A DNA stretch of 64,000 nt, from the NCBI GenBank assembly GCA_965277025.1, contig OZ255706.1, positions 2,852,001 through 2,916,000 on the forward strand. The letters are read 5' to 3'. Below are positions 18,230 to 27,759 of this stretch, in pieces. The notes below the pieces were generated by a model. It made no database searches and was not told the origin of the DNA. It was given only the letters and a program-made list of their open reading frames with translations. Numbering within the stretch: position 1 is the first letter of the stretch; each line of letters starts with the position of its first letter. Position numbers and translations under genes: made by a program. The stretch is from Methylomarinum sp965277025. GTDB lineage: Bacteria > Pseudomonadota > Gammaproteobacteria > Methylococcales > Methylomonadaceae.

Positions 18230-19107
18230 CTTCGACAATACTGATTGATATTGGTAACAGCCGCCTGAAATGGAGTCACCTGGCTCAAGGTCAACTGCAA
18301 CCCGTTTCAGCACTTGATTATCGCCAGACTGATTTTGCGGCAAAATTGCAATACGCCTGGGCTACATTACCTGCCCCAGAAAAAATTGCGCTCGCCTCAG
18401 TAGGACAAACAGAAATTGTCGAAATGGCCATTAAATCAGCACTTAAACTGTGGCCCAGCATCGAGATTATTAAAGCTCAAACAACAGCTGAAAAATGCGG
18501 CGTTAAAAATGCTTATCGAAATCCTGAAAAACTGGGTATCGATCGCTGGCTGGCGCTGATTGCCGTCCACCAACACTATCCGGCCAACTGCTGGATTATC
18601 GATTGCGGCAGCGCCATTACCTTAGATTACGTTCTACAAAATGGCCAGCACCAGGGAGGCTTGATTGCGCCAGGGTTAAACATGATGCAACAGGCATTAA
18701 CAAAAAATACCGCCAATCTTCCGCCAGCCGAACTACCTTCTGTTAACGTCCCTGGAACCAGTTCAAGATCGTTACAAGCCGCTGATTTGTGTGTGCGGAC
18801 GGAGCGCAGAAAGCGGAGTTTACACGGAGTAAATGAGGATTTCGAGCACCGCCCAAACGCACAAGGCAGCGGTGCAGTAAATCTGGAACAGGTTCTTACT
18901 GATTTTACCGAAGCTGCCGTCTATAATGGAACTTTACTGGCGGCGTGCGGACTCATTGAAAAAGCCGTCAAAAGTAAAAATAACGGGCAAATCCTGTTAA
19001 CCGGCGGTGATGCGCAATTGATCGCGCGCTATCTTCAAGCCGATGTGCTGATCGACCCTGAACTGGTTTTAAAAGGTCTGGCTATTTACAGTCAAAACAA
19101 ATGCTGA
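18226..19107 (+). CDS. coaX: Type III pantothenate kinase with an internal insertion
   Basis: A 293-residue enzyme that phosphorylates pantothenate in CoA synthesis. ASKHA-fold motifs are present: the phosphate loop ILIDIGNSRLKW at the start, GIDRWLALIA, WIIDCGSAITLDYV and GGLIAPGLNMM. The usual length is about 240-260. The excess is a segment of about 40 residues near residues 185-224 (base 18779-18898), between SSRSLQA and the conserved DFTEAAVYNGTLLAACGLIE. That DNA is purine-rich and low in similarity to CoaX, and remains in frame. Activity is likely but unproven. Confidence 0.9.
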   Translation: MTSTILIDIGNSRLKWSHLAQGQLQPVSALDYRQTDFAAKLQYAWATLPAPEKIALASVGQTEIVEMAIKSALKLWPSIEIIKAQTTAEKCGVKNAYRNPEKLGIDRWLALIAVHQHYPANCWIIDCGSAITLDYVLQNGQHQGGLIAPGLNMMQQALTKNTANLPPAELPSVNVPGTSSRSLQAADLCVRTERRKRSLHGVNEDFEHRPNAQGSGAVNLEQVLTDFTEAAVYNGTLLAACGLIEKAVKSKNNGQILLTGGDAQLIARYLQADVLIDPELVLKGLAIYSQNKC

Positions 19108-19692
19108 AATTTTCTTTTCTACTGATCATCCTGGCCAACCTGGTGTTTCTGTTATGGGAATTCCAGCAAGGCGCTTTTTCCAAAAAAGGCTACCCTGCCA
19201 ACGATAAAACAGTAAATCATGAGATTTTGCTAATTGATGAAGCACCCGTTCAAACCATTGCCCAACATGATCAAGCGGCTCTAAAAGAAAACAGTCTTGC
19301 TCTAAAAACCGATTCAAACGCGATTGATTCAGAAAAAAAACCTGTTGCCCTGGCAAAAACAGATAGCCACCCAAACACCTTAGCCCAACAATCCAAAATA
19401 AAACAGGATAATACCGAAACACTCGATTTATCCCTTACACAACCGGCCCAGACTATTCTTGCCGCATCAGAATCTCCTCTTGAAACGACGGAAAATACAA
19501 AAAACCGATCAAATCAGGCGAGAAAGACGCCAGCGCCATTTCTCAAATAGCTGCTGAAAAAAACCAATCATCCTCTGTATCAGTCACACCAGCAAAACAA
19601 GCCGCTTTATCGCCACAACCATTAGCAAATGATCATAAAGTCAAACTCGCCACAGCCGACAAAACCACCACCCCGCATTGTTTTGACAAACA

Positions 19693-20817
19693 TAGAAGTT
19701 ACGCATTGACAACAGATCGAAATTTTGGGTTTAAATGATTCATATTTGGCATAAAGGTGTCGATAAACGAAGCCATAACATCGTTGAATAAATTCCGCTG
19801 TACGCTATAGCAATTATTAATCACGTCTGCAAAGCTCAATTTTTGTAATTGAACAAAGCCACAAATTGCAGAAAAAATATGATTATTTATTGCTCTTTTA
19901 TTGCGAACCTGGAACCGCTCAATATTACACACCTGCTTTATTGCCCGATGATATTGCTCAATCTGCCAATGCCTGTCATGTTGTTCGGTAAATGCTTTCT
20001 TGTCAAAAACAGCGGTTTTTTCTTCATCAGGTAGTGAACTTATGTAATGGCGAACTTGTTCTTTCAAGGTCGTCCGAAATAATTTCACATACCCAAAATT
20101 TTTGAGCCAAACCATTAAGCCGTCTTCCGGGATTTCTAATTGCCTGACTTGAACCCATGAACCTTTTTCAACAGAGACTAATCGATTACCTTCCACTGCA
20201 AAGAATAATCCTGTCTGATGATTTCTTATCAATTTAAGATTATCCACGCAACTGTACCAGCTATCTCCTGTTACAAAACCAGGTTCTAGTCCCCAAGCTA
20301 ATACTTCGGTCAGCATGTCTTGAAAATAGTCATTTTTTGTCTTTCCTTCCGCCTTATCGACCACCCGGAAATTCAGTGGTTGGTGTTTTCCTTGAATGTC
20401 TGTGTAGTACAACGTGACAAGATTGATTCCCTTGACTGCTCTATGATGTTTTCCCGACCAAAAATAACTGACATATGCCATATATTGGCTATAAGGTTTA
20501 TCAAGAACACTATCGTCAACACTCAAGGTTCCGCCCTTTAAATTCAGGTTTGCGCTGGCTTCATTGTATAAATCTCGCCCAGTGTAATGCTCCCGATTTA
20601 GAAATCGATTTACGCTATCATGTGATATTGACATGACTTCTCCTAATCGTCGACAACCAGCTTGTTTCGGCTCACTTAATAAAAAACCAATATACATGGG
20701 TAATGTACAGCAGGCTGTTGAGGGGCGTGTTATTTCTCTTATCAAGGTTTGCCTTGCATTGACTTTGGGATTTTTTAAACCCATAGTTTAACATTGCCTG
20801 TCAATGCGTAACTTCTA
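19693..20817 (-). mobile_element. IS4-superfamily element, copy 1
   Basis: 1125 bp with perfect 18-bp terminal repeats (TAGAAGTTACGCATTGAC at 19693-19710 and its complement at 20800-20817) and a 5-bp target duplication AAACA (19688-19692, 20818-20822). It is inserted in the linker of the SPOR gene. A near-identical inverted copy is at 29257-30381. Confidence 0.93.
19699..20784 (-). CDS. DDE transposase of the IS4-like element, copy 1
   Basis: 361 residues. The DDE catalytic core is visible as LSVDDSVLDKPYS (first Asp), FVTGDSWYSCVDN (second Asp) and WQIEQYHRAIKQVCNIERFQ (Glu with the H-R-x-x-K-Q signature). An N-terminal region of about 80 residues with HDSVNRFLNRE is likely for DNA binding. 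The family is IS4-like, perhaps close to IS701; I cannot fix the subgroup from sequence alone. It differs from copy 2 at two residues (Gly for Ser in QAGCRR, Asn for Gly in SANLN). Confidence 0.9.
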   Translation of the reverse strand: MGLKNPKVNARQTLIREITRPSTACCTLPMYIGFLLSEPKQAGCRRLGEVMSISHDSVNRFLNREHYTGRDLYNEASANLNLKGGTLSVDDSVLDKPYSQYMAYVSYFWSGKHHRAVKGINLVTLYYTDIQGKHQPLNFRVVDKAEGKTKNDYFQDMLTEVLAWGLEPGFVTGDSWYSCVDNLKLIRNHQTGLFFAVEGNRLVSVEKGSWVQVRQLEIPEDGLMVWLKNFGYVKLFRTTLKEQVRHYISSLPDEEKTAVFDKKAFTEQHDRHWQIEQYHRAIKQVCNIERFQVRNKRAINNHIFSAICGFVQLQKLSFADVINNCYSVQRNLFNDVMASFIDTFMPNMNHLNPKFRSVVNA

Positions 20818-21292
20818 AAACAGTTTTTAACAGCAAAAAAGCGGCGAAAAAATGGCTACAACAGCATGCCATAACTGGCGATCTTCAAGAAGTTGAACGA
20901 CCCGTCGTCAGTTCTTATCTGGTCTACATTCCAGCAGCGGAAAATTACCAGACAGCCAAACAGACTGTGAAACAATTGCGAGAAAAGGGGGGCGAAGATT
21001 TTTGGCTGTTTCGCAAAGGGCCGATGAAAAACGCTATTTCGCTGGGTCTGTTCGTCAAACAATACAGGGCAGAAAAACTCACCCATCAACTTCAGAAAAA
21101 AGGGATCGCGGTTAAAACGGAAGTCCGATACAAACCCATAAAACAGTGGCTGGTAACACCTGATAACAGTGACTGCATTAACACAGCCATCCAACAAAAA
21201 AAATAAACCCAAAAATCTCGAAGTCCATCACAAACAAACCGAATGCTAACGTATAGTCTATACTTCAAGGATCGAAAAAAGACACTATTATC

Positions 21293-21814
21293 ATGCATCC
21301 AAAAGGTTTCACCCTCATAGAATTACTGGTCACAATCGCCATTGCCGCCATTGTCGCCATGGTTGCCGTGCCAAATTTCACCACGTCGATCAGAAACAGC
21401 CGCCTGACAACTACTGCTAACGAATTGCTGACTGCATTAAATTTAGCGCGGAGTGAAGCCATTAAACGTGGCGTACAAGTTATAGTCAGAAGAAAAGGTG
21501 GCACTTCTCAAAACTGGGATAGTGGCTGGGATGTATTTATCGATAACAATAGCAACCAAACATATGATGCAGGCACAGATACTTTACTTAGAACTTATCC
21601 AGCTTTAAGCAATGGCTATACATTGAGAACAGGGGCAAACTATGCGGATTGGATCGCCTTTTTATCAACTGGTTTAAATGCCAGCTCGGGTGCATTTACA
21701 AACGATTCATTTAGATTATGCGCAACCGCAGGTGATACAGTAAATTCTCGTACGATTATAGTGAACACAGTCGGACGAGCACGAGTATCGAAAGGAACAA
21801 CATCATGTCCATGA
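21293..21814 (+). CDS. fimT: Minor pseudopilin FimT/GspH family
   Basis: A 173-residue prepilin-like protein. A very short leader MHPKG precedes the cleavage site G|FTLIELLVTIAIAAIVAMVA, the hydrophobic pilin helix. A GspH/FimT globular domain follows (TTTANELLTALNLARSEAIKRG), ending in CATAGDTVNSRTIIV and a Cys near the end. It opens a pilus operon in which the next three genes each overlap by 4 bp. The role is in initiating type IV pilus assembly, by homology with Pseudomonas FimT/FimU. Confidence 0.92.
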   Translation: MHPKGFTLIELLVTIAIAAIVAMVAVPNFTTSIRNSRLTTTANELLTALNLARSEAIKRGVQVIVRRKGGTSQNWDSGWDVFIDNNSNQTYDAGTDTLLRTYPALSNGYTLRTGANYADWIAFLSTGLNASSGAFTNDSFRLCATAGDTVNSRTIIVNTVGRARVSKGTTSCP

Positions 21815-22404
21815 ATAAACTATTTTATTCTCGTTCCCACGCTCTGCATGGGAATGCACACCCTGGACGCTCCAGCGTCCTGACTCACGACGCTGGAGCG
21901 TCGTCCAATGCGTTCCCACGCAGAGCGTGGGAACGAGGGAAAATCAAGGGATTTACCTTAATCGAAGTATTAGTCGCCATGTTTGTTCTGGCGTTGGGCC
22001 TGCTTGGACTGGCTGGCCTGCAAGCCAGCGCCTTAAAAAACAACCAAAGCGCTTACTACCGCAGCCAGGCGACACAACTGGCTTATGACATCGCAGACCG
22101 AATGCGCGCTAATCTGGCGGAGGCTAAGAATTTCGCTACAAGCCAATATGATTCCGATGTGTTGGCACCCACCAGCGCGACAAACCAGGCTAATTGCAAA
22201 ACCACGACGGGCTGCTCCACAGCTCAAATGGCTCAACAAGACCTTTTTGAGTGGAATCAACAGGTCACGACTTTACTGCCTCTGGGCACAGGCACCATCA
22301 ATGCCAGCGGCTTCATTTATACCATCGTGATCAACTGGGATGATGATCACGATGGTGATGTAGATAGCGACGACCCTAATTTCAGTATGGGCTTTCAGTT
22401 ATGA
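21811..22404 (+). CDS. pilV: Minor pilin PilV with REP-derived leader
   Basis: The ATG at 21811 overlaps the fimT stop (ATGA), matching the 4-bp overlap seen at pilW; an ATG at 21805 is in frame too. The protein has a 47-residue leader before KG|FTLIEVLVAMFVLALGLLGLAG, the PilV signature. Normal leaders are about 6-25 residues. Most of this leader (bases 21830-21938) is encoded by a pair of REP palindromes that kept the frame open. The rest (about 150 residues) is a normal PilV with a glycine/cysteine region (NCKTTTGCSTAQMAQQDL). Prepilin peptidase should still cut at the G|F site, but the long leader could slow export. Confidence 0.9.
   Translation: MNKLFYSRSHALHGNAHPGRSSVLTHDAGASSNAFPRRAWERGKIKGFTLIEVLVAMFVLALGLLGLAGLQASALKNNQSAYYRSQATQLAYDIADRMRANLAEAKNFATSQYDSDVLAPTSATNQANCKTTTGCSTAQMAQQDLFEWNQQVTTLLPLGTGTINASGFIYTIVINWDDDHDGDVDSDDPNFSMGFQL
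21830..21938. repeat. REP pair inside pilV
   Basis: Two REP units in inverted arrangement (21832-21857 and 21910-21937, stems around GTTCCCACGC / GCGTGGGAAC) flank another palindrome (GACGCTCCAGCGTC / GACGCTGGAGCGTC). About 108 bp is in frame between the first pilV codons and the KGFTLIE codons. Confidence 0.88.
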
Positions 22405-23039
22405 CAAAGTTTCGCAATCAATCCGGCATGACCCTGATTGAAATAATGATCGCCATGGTTCTCGGTGCTTTTTTGATCGGTGGCGTCATCCAGATTTTTC
22501 TCAATACACAAAGAACTTACCGCATGCAGGAAAATCTGTCACGAATGCAGGAAAACGGCCGCTTTGCGCTGGAGTTTTTGAGCCGGGATGTGAGAATGGC
22601 TGACTATCGCGCCTGTTACACGGATTCACTTGTTGCTAACGCGATCAATGGGACAGATAATGCAACCGCTGCACCACAAATTATCGGAACAGATAAAATC
22701 ACGATTTCCTGGAAGACCAATTCATGTGGTAATCCCAATTCAACAAATACAACGATTTATCAAATCGAAAATAGTAATGGCATTCCATCCCTATTTAAAA
22801 ATAATGATGCTTTAATTGAAAACATCGAAGACATGCAAATTGTCTATGGCGTGGATACTGATTCTGATGGAACGCCTAATTATTATGTGAATGCAGCGAC
22901 AGTTACGGACTGGTCACAAGTCATCAGCGTTCAAATCACTTTGACCGCCCGCTCAAATGACGCCAACCTGGTGACCGGTGGCGATACTCGATTACATCGC
23001 ACATTTAACACGACGGTCGTGCTCCGAAACAGATTATGA
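22401..23039 (+). CDS. pilW: Minor pilin PilW
   Basis: 212 residues. A leader of nine residues precedes the prepilin site SG|MTLIEIMIAMVLGAFLIGG. MQENGRFALEFLSRDVRMADYRAC is the PilW signature. A hydrophilic C-terminal domain follows with DTDSDGTPNYY, perhaps a calcium site. It overlaps pilV and the next gene by 4 bp, so the operon is translationally coupled. By homology it is a priming-complex minor pilin that sits near the pilus tip with PilV, PilX and PilY1. Confidence 0.9.
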   Translation: MTKFRNQSGMTLIEIMIAMVLGAFLIGGVIQIFLNTQRTYRMQENLSRMQENGRFALEFLSRDVRMADYRACYTDSLVANAINGTDNATAAPQIIGTDKITISWKTNSCGNPNSTNTTIYQIENSNGIPSLFKNNDALIENIEDMQIVYGVDTDSDGTPNYYVNAATVTDWSQVISVQITLTARSNDANLVTGGDTRLHRTFNTTVVLRNRL

Positions 23040-23047
23040 GGATAAGC

Positions 23048-23500
23048 ATGATGAAAAAGCAAACAGGCGTCGTCCTGATCATCAGTCTGGTCATGCTGAT
23101 TCTGCTGACGCTAATCGGTCTGACCGGTATGCAAACCACAAGTTTAGAAGAAAAAATGGCCGGTAATGCAAAAGACAGAAACCTGGCTTTTCAGGCAGCT
23201 GAATCGACTTTATTAGAGGCGGAAAAGTATATTCAATCATCTGCCGCCACCTACCCTGGCGGTGGGCTTTGGAGTTCATCTCAAAATTTTCAGGATAGTG
23301 ATTTTTTTGACGGTACTATCTCTTGGAATAACTCAGATTCAAAAGCGACCACAGCCGGATTCGGCAATAATTTCGGACTTTCAAGCGATCCCCGTTACAT
23401 CATCGAAAAAATTAATACCGGTATTTATAGAATTACTGCCAGGGCAGTAGGTAACCAGCCTGGGACTCAAGTCATTTTACAGGAAGTTTTTGCCCCTTAA
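23048..23500 (+). CDS. pilX: Minor pilin PilX
   Basis: About 150 residues. The start at 23048 has GAGG 7-10 nt upstream; the frame is open back to 23036, which overlaps pilW. The signature is KQTGVVLIISLVMLILLTLIGL with MQTTSLEEKMAGNAKDRNLAFQAAESTLLEAE. The N-terminus lacks the usual FTLIE block but keeps a G before a hydrophobic helix, as PilX proteins do. PilX helps form the tip complex with PilY1, which follows after 21 bp. Confidence 0.88.
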   Translation: MMKKQTGVVLIISLVMLILLTLIGLTGMQTTSLEEKMAGNAKDRNLAFQAAESTLLEAEKYIQSSAATYPGGGLWSSSQNFQDSDFFDGTISWNNSDSKATTAGFGNNFGLSSDPRYIIEKINTGIYRITARAVGNQPGTQVILQEVFAP

Positions 23501-23521
23501 CATTGCTTTAAAGGTACACCC

Positions 23522-26500
23522 ATGAAAAAACTTTCATCTGAATATTACATACTGAGCGCGGCTTTTTTTTACGCCAGCGCGTTAACAGCCGCCCCTATAC
23601 CATTAGCCCACTCGCCTTTATTTTTATCCAACCCTCAGAAAGCGAATGTATTAATCATATTGGATAATTCAAACAGTATGGATGAAGATGCGTCCGGGGC
23701 CGCTGTGGGAAGCGCCAGCCCAAATAGCAAATCAGAAATTGCACGGCAAGCTGTCAGAAACCTGGTTACCGCCTACACGGGTAAAATCAATATGGGGTTG
23801 ATGGCCTATCAGCAAAATAGTGTTATACATCAAAATCTTGACAATTCGCCCTACGATCCAAGTTACAATCCTGCCAACTATGATCCAAGTTTTACAGGAG
23901 ACCGTGGCTCCAGAACAAAAAAATTCCGAATGGAACAACCTGATAATCCGGGACAATATATTTACTATAATGTCGCCTTACCTTATTATCACTCCGGCGG
24001 CTCTATTGGTGACACTATGTATTGTTACTCAGACCAAGGCCCTGATCCTGAGCCTGATCCTTATGATTTCATCAATCATGGTAATGGCTTAGGCATACAT
24101 TATCGATGTTTTCATCACAAAAATGGGACATCCGATGCCAGAAATGATGCTGCTTATACAAACTATTGGTTTCAAGGCTCATTTGGCCCCACAGATAGTG
24201 ATCTGGCGCAAGACATTCACGCATTTGGTGGACGTTTAGCGTCAGTTCAGGTCAGTCGAACCTGGTTTTCCAATTCATCTCCAGGCCGTGGCTATTTACA
24301 TATTCCGGTTGCAGAACTGGATGGCTTACAAGCGGCTAAAATAAACACAAAAGTGGGGGTCTCACAATTTACCACTAACGGTCCGACAAACCCTGCATTG
24401 CCCTTGCAAAATGCCGGTTTGACACCTATTGAAGGAAGCCTGTTGACCGCAAAAGATTATTTTGAAGGTAACTTAAGCGCTCCAAGTCAAGGTGGCCCAC
24501 AATCGGCTCCGCCTGAATCATGCGGGAAAAACTTTATTGCCTTGATGACAGATGGTCTGCCCTCCACCGATAAAAATGGCGCAACCATCAGCGACCCGGC
24601 AGCAGCACTACAAGATGCAAGCGCCGCTGCCGCCAGTCTGCTGAATAGCCAGATAGGCGTGACACAGCAAGGGGTTGAAACCTATGTTATCGGATTTGCG
24701 TTGCCTTATGGCGTTGACCCTGCAACTTTAAACGACATTGCCACAGCCGGCGGCACGGGTAACGCCTATCTGGCAAATGACTCAACCACTTTACAAGCCG
24801 CATTTGATAGTATCTTTATTGATATTTTAGCCCAAACAGGCGCTTCCTCTTCAACTGCGACAAATTCCACATCCCTCACACAAAACAGCATTATTTATCA
24901 AGCCCGCTTCAACAGTGGTGACTGGAGTGGACAATTGCTGGCAAAAGCTATTGATAGTAATGGCGTTATAAGCACTTCTTCGCAATGGGATGCGGGTGCT
25001 GTGATTAATAATCAGTTACCTGCTAGCCGTCAAATTATTACCTTCAGCCGGGATAACAGAGATGGCATGCCTTTTCAATGGTCTGATATTTCCGGACAAA
25101 GTGATACAACACAAAAGGATTACTTAAATAAAGATTCGAGCGCAACTGTCGATAATTTAGGTTCTGACCGTGTCAGTTTTTTACGTGGCGCATCAGTGAG
25201 CGGCTTTCGAACACGCGCCAGTAAACTGGGCGATATTATTGATTCCACACCTTATTTTGTCGCGGCTCCTGATGCGGGATACACTGACTCACAAATGCCC
25301 GGATATAACGGCTTCAGATCGGCTTACATCTCCCGCACGCCACATATTTACGTTGGCGCTAATGATGGTATGCTTCATGCCTTCGACACCAGTGATGGCT
25401 CGGAAAAGCTGGCTTATGTTCCCGATGAAATCTATCCACATCTAAGCGACCTGACTGATCCGGACTATGGTCAAGGTACACCGACACACCGTTATTATGT
25501 CGATGGCGCACCGATGATTGCCGATGCCAATTTCGGCGATGATTCAACAACTGATTGGCGAACCGTTTTAGTCGGTGGACTCAATGCCGGGGGGCAAGGA
25601 TATTATGCGCTCGATATTACCGATCCGACCCTCTTTTCAGAATCTCATGCGGCAGACCTTGTTTTATGGGAGTTTACCGATGAAGATGATGCGGATTTGG
25701 GCTTCACCTTCAACCAGCCGGTTTTAAACCGCAAAACCAATCAATCAGGCCAGATTGCCCGGATGAACGATGGCCGATGGGCGGTTATTTTTGGTAATGG
25801 CTATAACAACACTGTCCCTGACAGCAACACCAGCTCTACTGGTCACGCTTCTTTATTTATCGTTTTTTTAACAGGTCCTACAGGAACAGGCAATAGCTGG
25901 CAATTGGGCACCGACTACATCAAAATAGATACGCAAACAGGGAGTGTAGGCACCCCCAATGGTCTTTCAACACCTCGCCCGGTCGATACAGACAATGACG
26001 GCAAAGTCGACAGTATTTATGCGGGTGATCTGCTTGGCAACTTATGGAAATTCGATGTATCGAGTACAACGCTATCAGATTGGGATGTTGCCTATAAAAG
26101 CGGTTCTACGCCTGTCCCTCTCTTTACCGCTAAAGACAACAGCAATAATCCCCAACCCATTACAACGGCGCCCTTAGTGATTGCCCATCCGACTGCCGGT
26201 ACAGTTGTTGGATTCGCCACCGGGAAATATTTAGGTATTGCTGATCTCGCCGACACCTCTGTCCAGTCACTTTATGGGATCTATGATAATGGGGCCGTGG
26301 TTTCAGGACGCACAGACCTTGTAGAACAAACAGTATTAGGTGTTGGCACGTCCGGTTCTGCTTCAGCACGTATCGTCAGCCAGAATTCAGTTGACTATAC
26401 AACAAAAAAAGGATGGTATCTTGATTTACCTGACTCAGGAGAACGTGTCGCATTTAACCCTATTCAGCCTTCTGAAAACCGTTTTGCATTCACGACACTG

Positions 26501-26827
26501 ATACCTGATTCAGCTTTATGTCAGAATGGTGGTAAAAGCTGGCTGATGGTTCTGGATCCTTTTACCGGCGGTCGATTTGCACGCTCACCATTTTCACATC
26601 ATCAAAGCTTAGTAACTTACACTGATAACAATGGCGACCAACAATCTGAATATATATCGGGCTTGGCTATTGCAGATATTATGACAGCACCTACTGTTAT
26701 TAAAGATTCTTCTCATAATCGTATATTTTTAGTGGGCAATACCAGTTCAGGTAATTTAAGAACTTTCGAATTAACTGCTGGAGGTAACGCTCAACGCAAA
26801 TCATGGCGTGAAATTATTCAACAATAA
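23522..26827 (+). CDS. pilY1: Type IV pilus tip protein PilY1 with VWA domain
   Basis: 1101 residues. A signal peptide (1-24, ending LTAAPIP) is followed by a von Willebrand A-like domain with the MIDAS DNSNSMDED near residue 46 and LMTDGLPST near 340. The C-terminal PilY1 beta-propeller begins around residue 600 (YVGANDGMLHAFDTSDG, YYVDGAPMIAD, GGLNAGGQGYYALDI). An EF-hand-like calcium loop DTDNDGKVDSIYAGD is near residue 822, as in Pseudomonas PilY1 where calcium controls pilus retraction. PilY1 also serves as adhesin and mechanosensor. The length and order match Pseudomonas clusters. Confidence 0.93.
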   Translation: MKKLSSEYYILSAAFFYASALTAAPIPLAHSPLFLSNPQKANVLIILDNSNSMDEDASGAAVGSASPNSKSEIARQAVRNLVTAYTGKINMGLMAYQQNSVIHQNLDNSPYDPSYNPANYDPSFTGDRGSRTKKFRMEQPDNPGQYIYYNVALPYYHSGGSIGDTMYCYSDQGPDPEPDPYDFINHGNGLGIHYRCFHHKNGTSDARNDAAYTNYWFQGSFGPTDSDLAQDIHAFGGRLASVQVSRTWFSNSSPGRGYLHIPVAELDGLQAAKINTKVGVSQFTTNGPTNPALPLQNAGLTPIEGSLLTAKDYFEGNLSAPSQGGPQSAPPESCGKNFIALMTDGLPSTDKNGATISDPAAALQDASAAAASLLNSQIGVTQQGVETYVIGFALPYGVDPATLNDIATAGGTGNAYLANDSTTLQAAFDSIFIDILAQTGASSSTATNSTSLTQNSIIYQARFNSGDWSGQLLAKAIDSNGVISTSSQWDAGAVINNQLPASRQIITFSRDNRDGMPFQWSDISGQSDTTQKDYLNKDSSATVDNLGSDRVSFLRGASVSGFRTRASKLGDIIDSTPYFVAAPDAGYTDSQMPGYNGFRSAYISRTPHIYVGANDGMLHAFDTSDGSEKLAYVPDEIYPHLSDLTDPDYGQGTPTHRYYVDGAPMIADANFGDDSTTDWRTVLVGGLNAGGQGYYALDITDPTLFSESHAADLVLWEFTDEDDADLGFTFNQPVLNRKTNQSGQIARMNDGRWAVIFGNGYNNTVPDSNTSSTGHASLFIVFLTGPTGTGNSWQLGTDYIKIDTQTGSVGTPNGLSTPRPVDTDNDGKVDSIYAGDLLGNLWKFDVSSTTLSDWDVAYKSGSTPVPLFTAKDNSNNPQPITTAPLVIAHPTAGTVVGFATGKYLGIADLADTSVQSLYGIYDNGAVVSGRTDLVEQTVLGVGTSGSASARIVSQNSVDYTTKKGWYLDLPDSGERVAFNPIQPSENRFAFTTLIPDSALCQNGGKSWLMVLDPFTGGRFARSPFSHHQSLVTYTDNNGDQQSEYISGLAIADIMTAPTVIKDSSHNRIFLVGNTSSGNLRTFELTAGGNAQRKSWREIIQQ

Positions 26828-26848
26828 CTTATGTAGGGTTTTACAATC

Positions 26849-27181
26849 ATGAAAAATTTATTACTTCTAATTATGTTGCTGGCCATATCGCCCGTAAACT
26901 TGGCAGTCACCCGCTACTCGCCGACACTTACAGGTGCAAAACAGCAGTCATCTACTGAATTCGGAAAATCAGGAACACTGACCAAAGTTGACCCGCAAGG
27001 TAAATGGATAAAAATTGATGGTAGAAAATACAATCTGAGTATCCATGCAACTGATATAGAGAAAATCTATCAAATAGTCCCTGGAAAAAAAATATTCTAC
27101 AACTTGGAAAAAAATTCGAAAAATAACAATAGCAATGTTACCCGTATTTGGCTCGAAAACCATGATGAACCAAATCTTTAA
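26849..27181 (+). CDS. PilY2-like small exported protein
   Basis: 110 residues between pilY1 and pilE, the place of pilY2 in Pseudomonas. Residues 1-19 are a signal peptide (LLLLIMLLAISPVNLA). The rest is a small hydrophilic domain with GTLTKVDPQGKWIKIDGRKY, a likely beta-barrel or OB-like fold, and a VTRIWL ending. No catalytic motif is visible. Position, size and export signal support the PilY2 assignment, but sequence similarity alone would not, so the call is by context. Confidence 0.6.
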   Translation: MKNLLLLIMLLAISPVNLAVTRYSPTLTGAKQQSSTEFGKSGTLTKVDPQGKWIKIDGRKYNLSIHATDIEKIYQIVPGKKIFYNLEKNSKNNNSNVTRIWLENHDEPNL

Positions 27182-27200
27182 ATTTTACGCCTATAGAAAA

Positions 27201-27713
27201 ATGTCTCTCAAAAAAACATTAATGCCACGTCTGCGTGTCCATCACGCAGGCTTCACCCTGATTGAACTGATGATTGTCGTCGCCATCATCGGCATCCTGG
27301 CTACCATCGCCTACCCCAGTTACCAGGATTCGGTCAAAAAATCCAGGCGTGCTGATGCTAAATCGGCGTTGATGGGGTTTGTCAATGCAATGGAGCGCTA
27401 TTATACGGAAAATAACACTTATTGTGATGCCGCGGCAACTGGTGAAACAGCTGTTACTGGCTGCGGCACATCAACGCCTGACACAGGCAAGCCGGCTATT
27501 TTTGCCGATGAAGCCCCGCTTGATGGCACCACCAAATATTATGACCTGACCATTCAAGCAGTCAGTCAAACAACCTATACCTTACGGGCAACGCCCAAAG
27601 GCGCGCAAAATGGCGATGGTATGCTGGAAATAAAAAATACCGAGTCTCGCGGCCGCTGGGATCGCAACAATGATGGGGATGTTGCTGATACAGGCGAAGA
27701 CACCTGGGATTGA
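27201..27713 (+). CDS. pilE: Type IV pilin PilE (minor or major)
   Basis: About 170 residues from the Met at 27201; no start has a strong Shine-Dalgarno, and in-frame Mets at 27165 and 27222 are alternatives. The prepilin site is HAG|FTLIELMIVVAIIGILATIAYPSYQ, then SRRADAKSALMGFVNAMERYYTENNTY. A disulfide pair (Cys in YCDAA and GCGTS) follows, and ESRGRWDRNNDGD ends the protein. The sequence is like PilE minor pilins at the end of pilY1 clusters. Whether it is the main pilin cannot be told here. Confidence 0.9.
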   Translation: MSLKKTLMPRLRVHHAGFTLIELMIVVAIIGILATIAYPSYQDSVKKSRRADAKSALMGFVNAMERYYTENNTYCDAAATGETAVTGCGTSTPDTGKPAIFADEAPLDGTTKYYDLTIQAVSQTTYTLRATPKGAQNGDGMLEIKNTESRGRWDRNNDGDVADTGEDTWD

Positions 27714-27759
27714 ATGCTAAAGCCCTGTATTTTTTGAGGTAGATATTTCCTGTTTTTAA

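Larger units (their letters stand above)
19101..21206 (+). pseudogene. SPOR-domain protein, broken by frameshifts and an IS
   Basis: The gene following coaX encodes an N-terminal membrane anchor (LLIILANLVFLLWEFQ), a long Lys/Gln/Ala-rich linker and a C-terminal SPOR domain (V-V-S-S-Y-L-V-Y-I-P, then AKQTVKQLREKGGEDFWLF) that would bind peptidoglycan. It is interrupted three ways. The A6 run at 19499-19504 is one A short, the A6 run at 20835-20840 is one A short, and an IS4-like element (19693-20817) sits between them. Restoring both A residues and removing the element gives one continuous frame ending at 21206. As it stands only a truncated linker protein (19101-19550) can be made. Confidence 0.85.
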
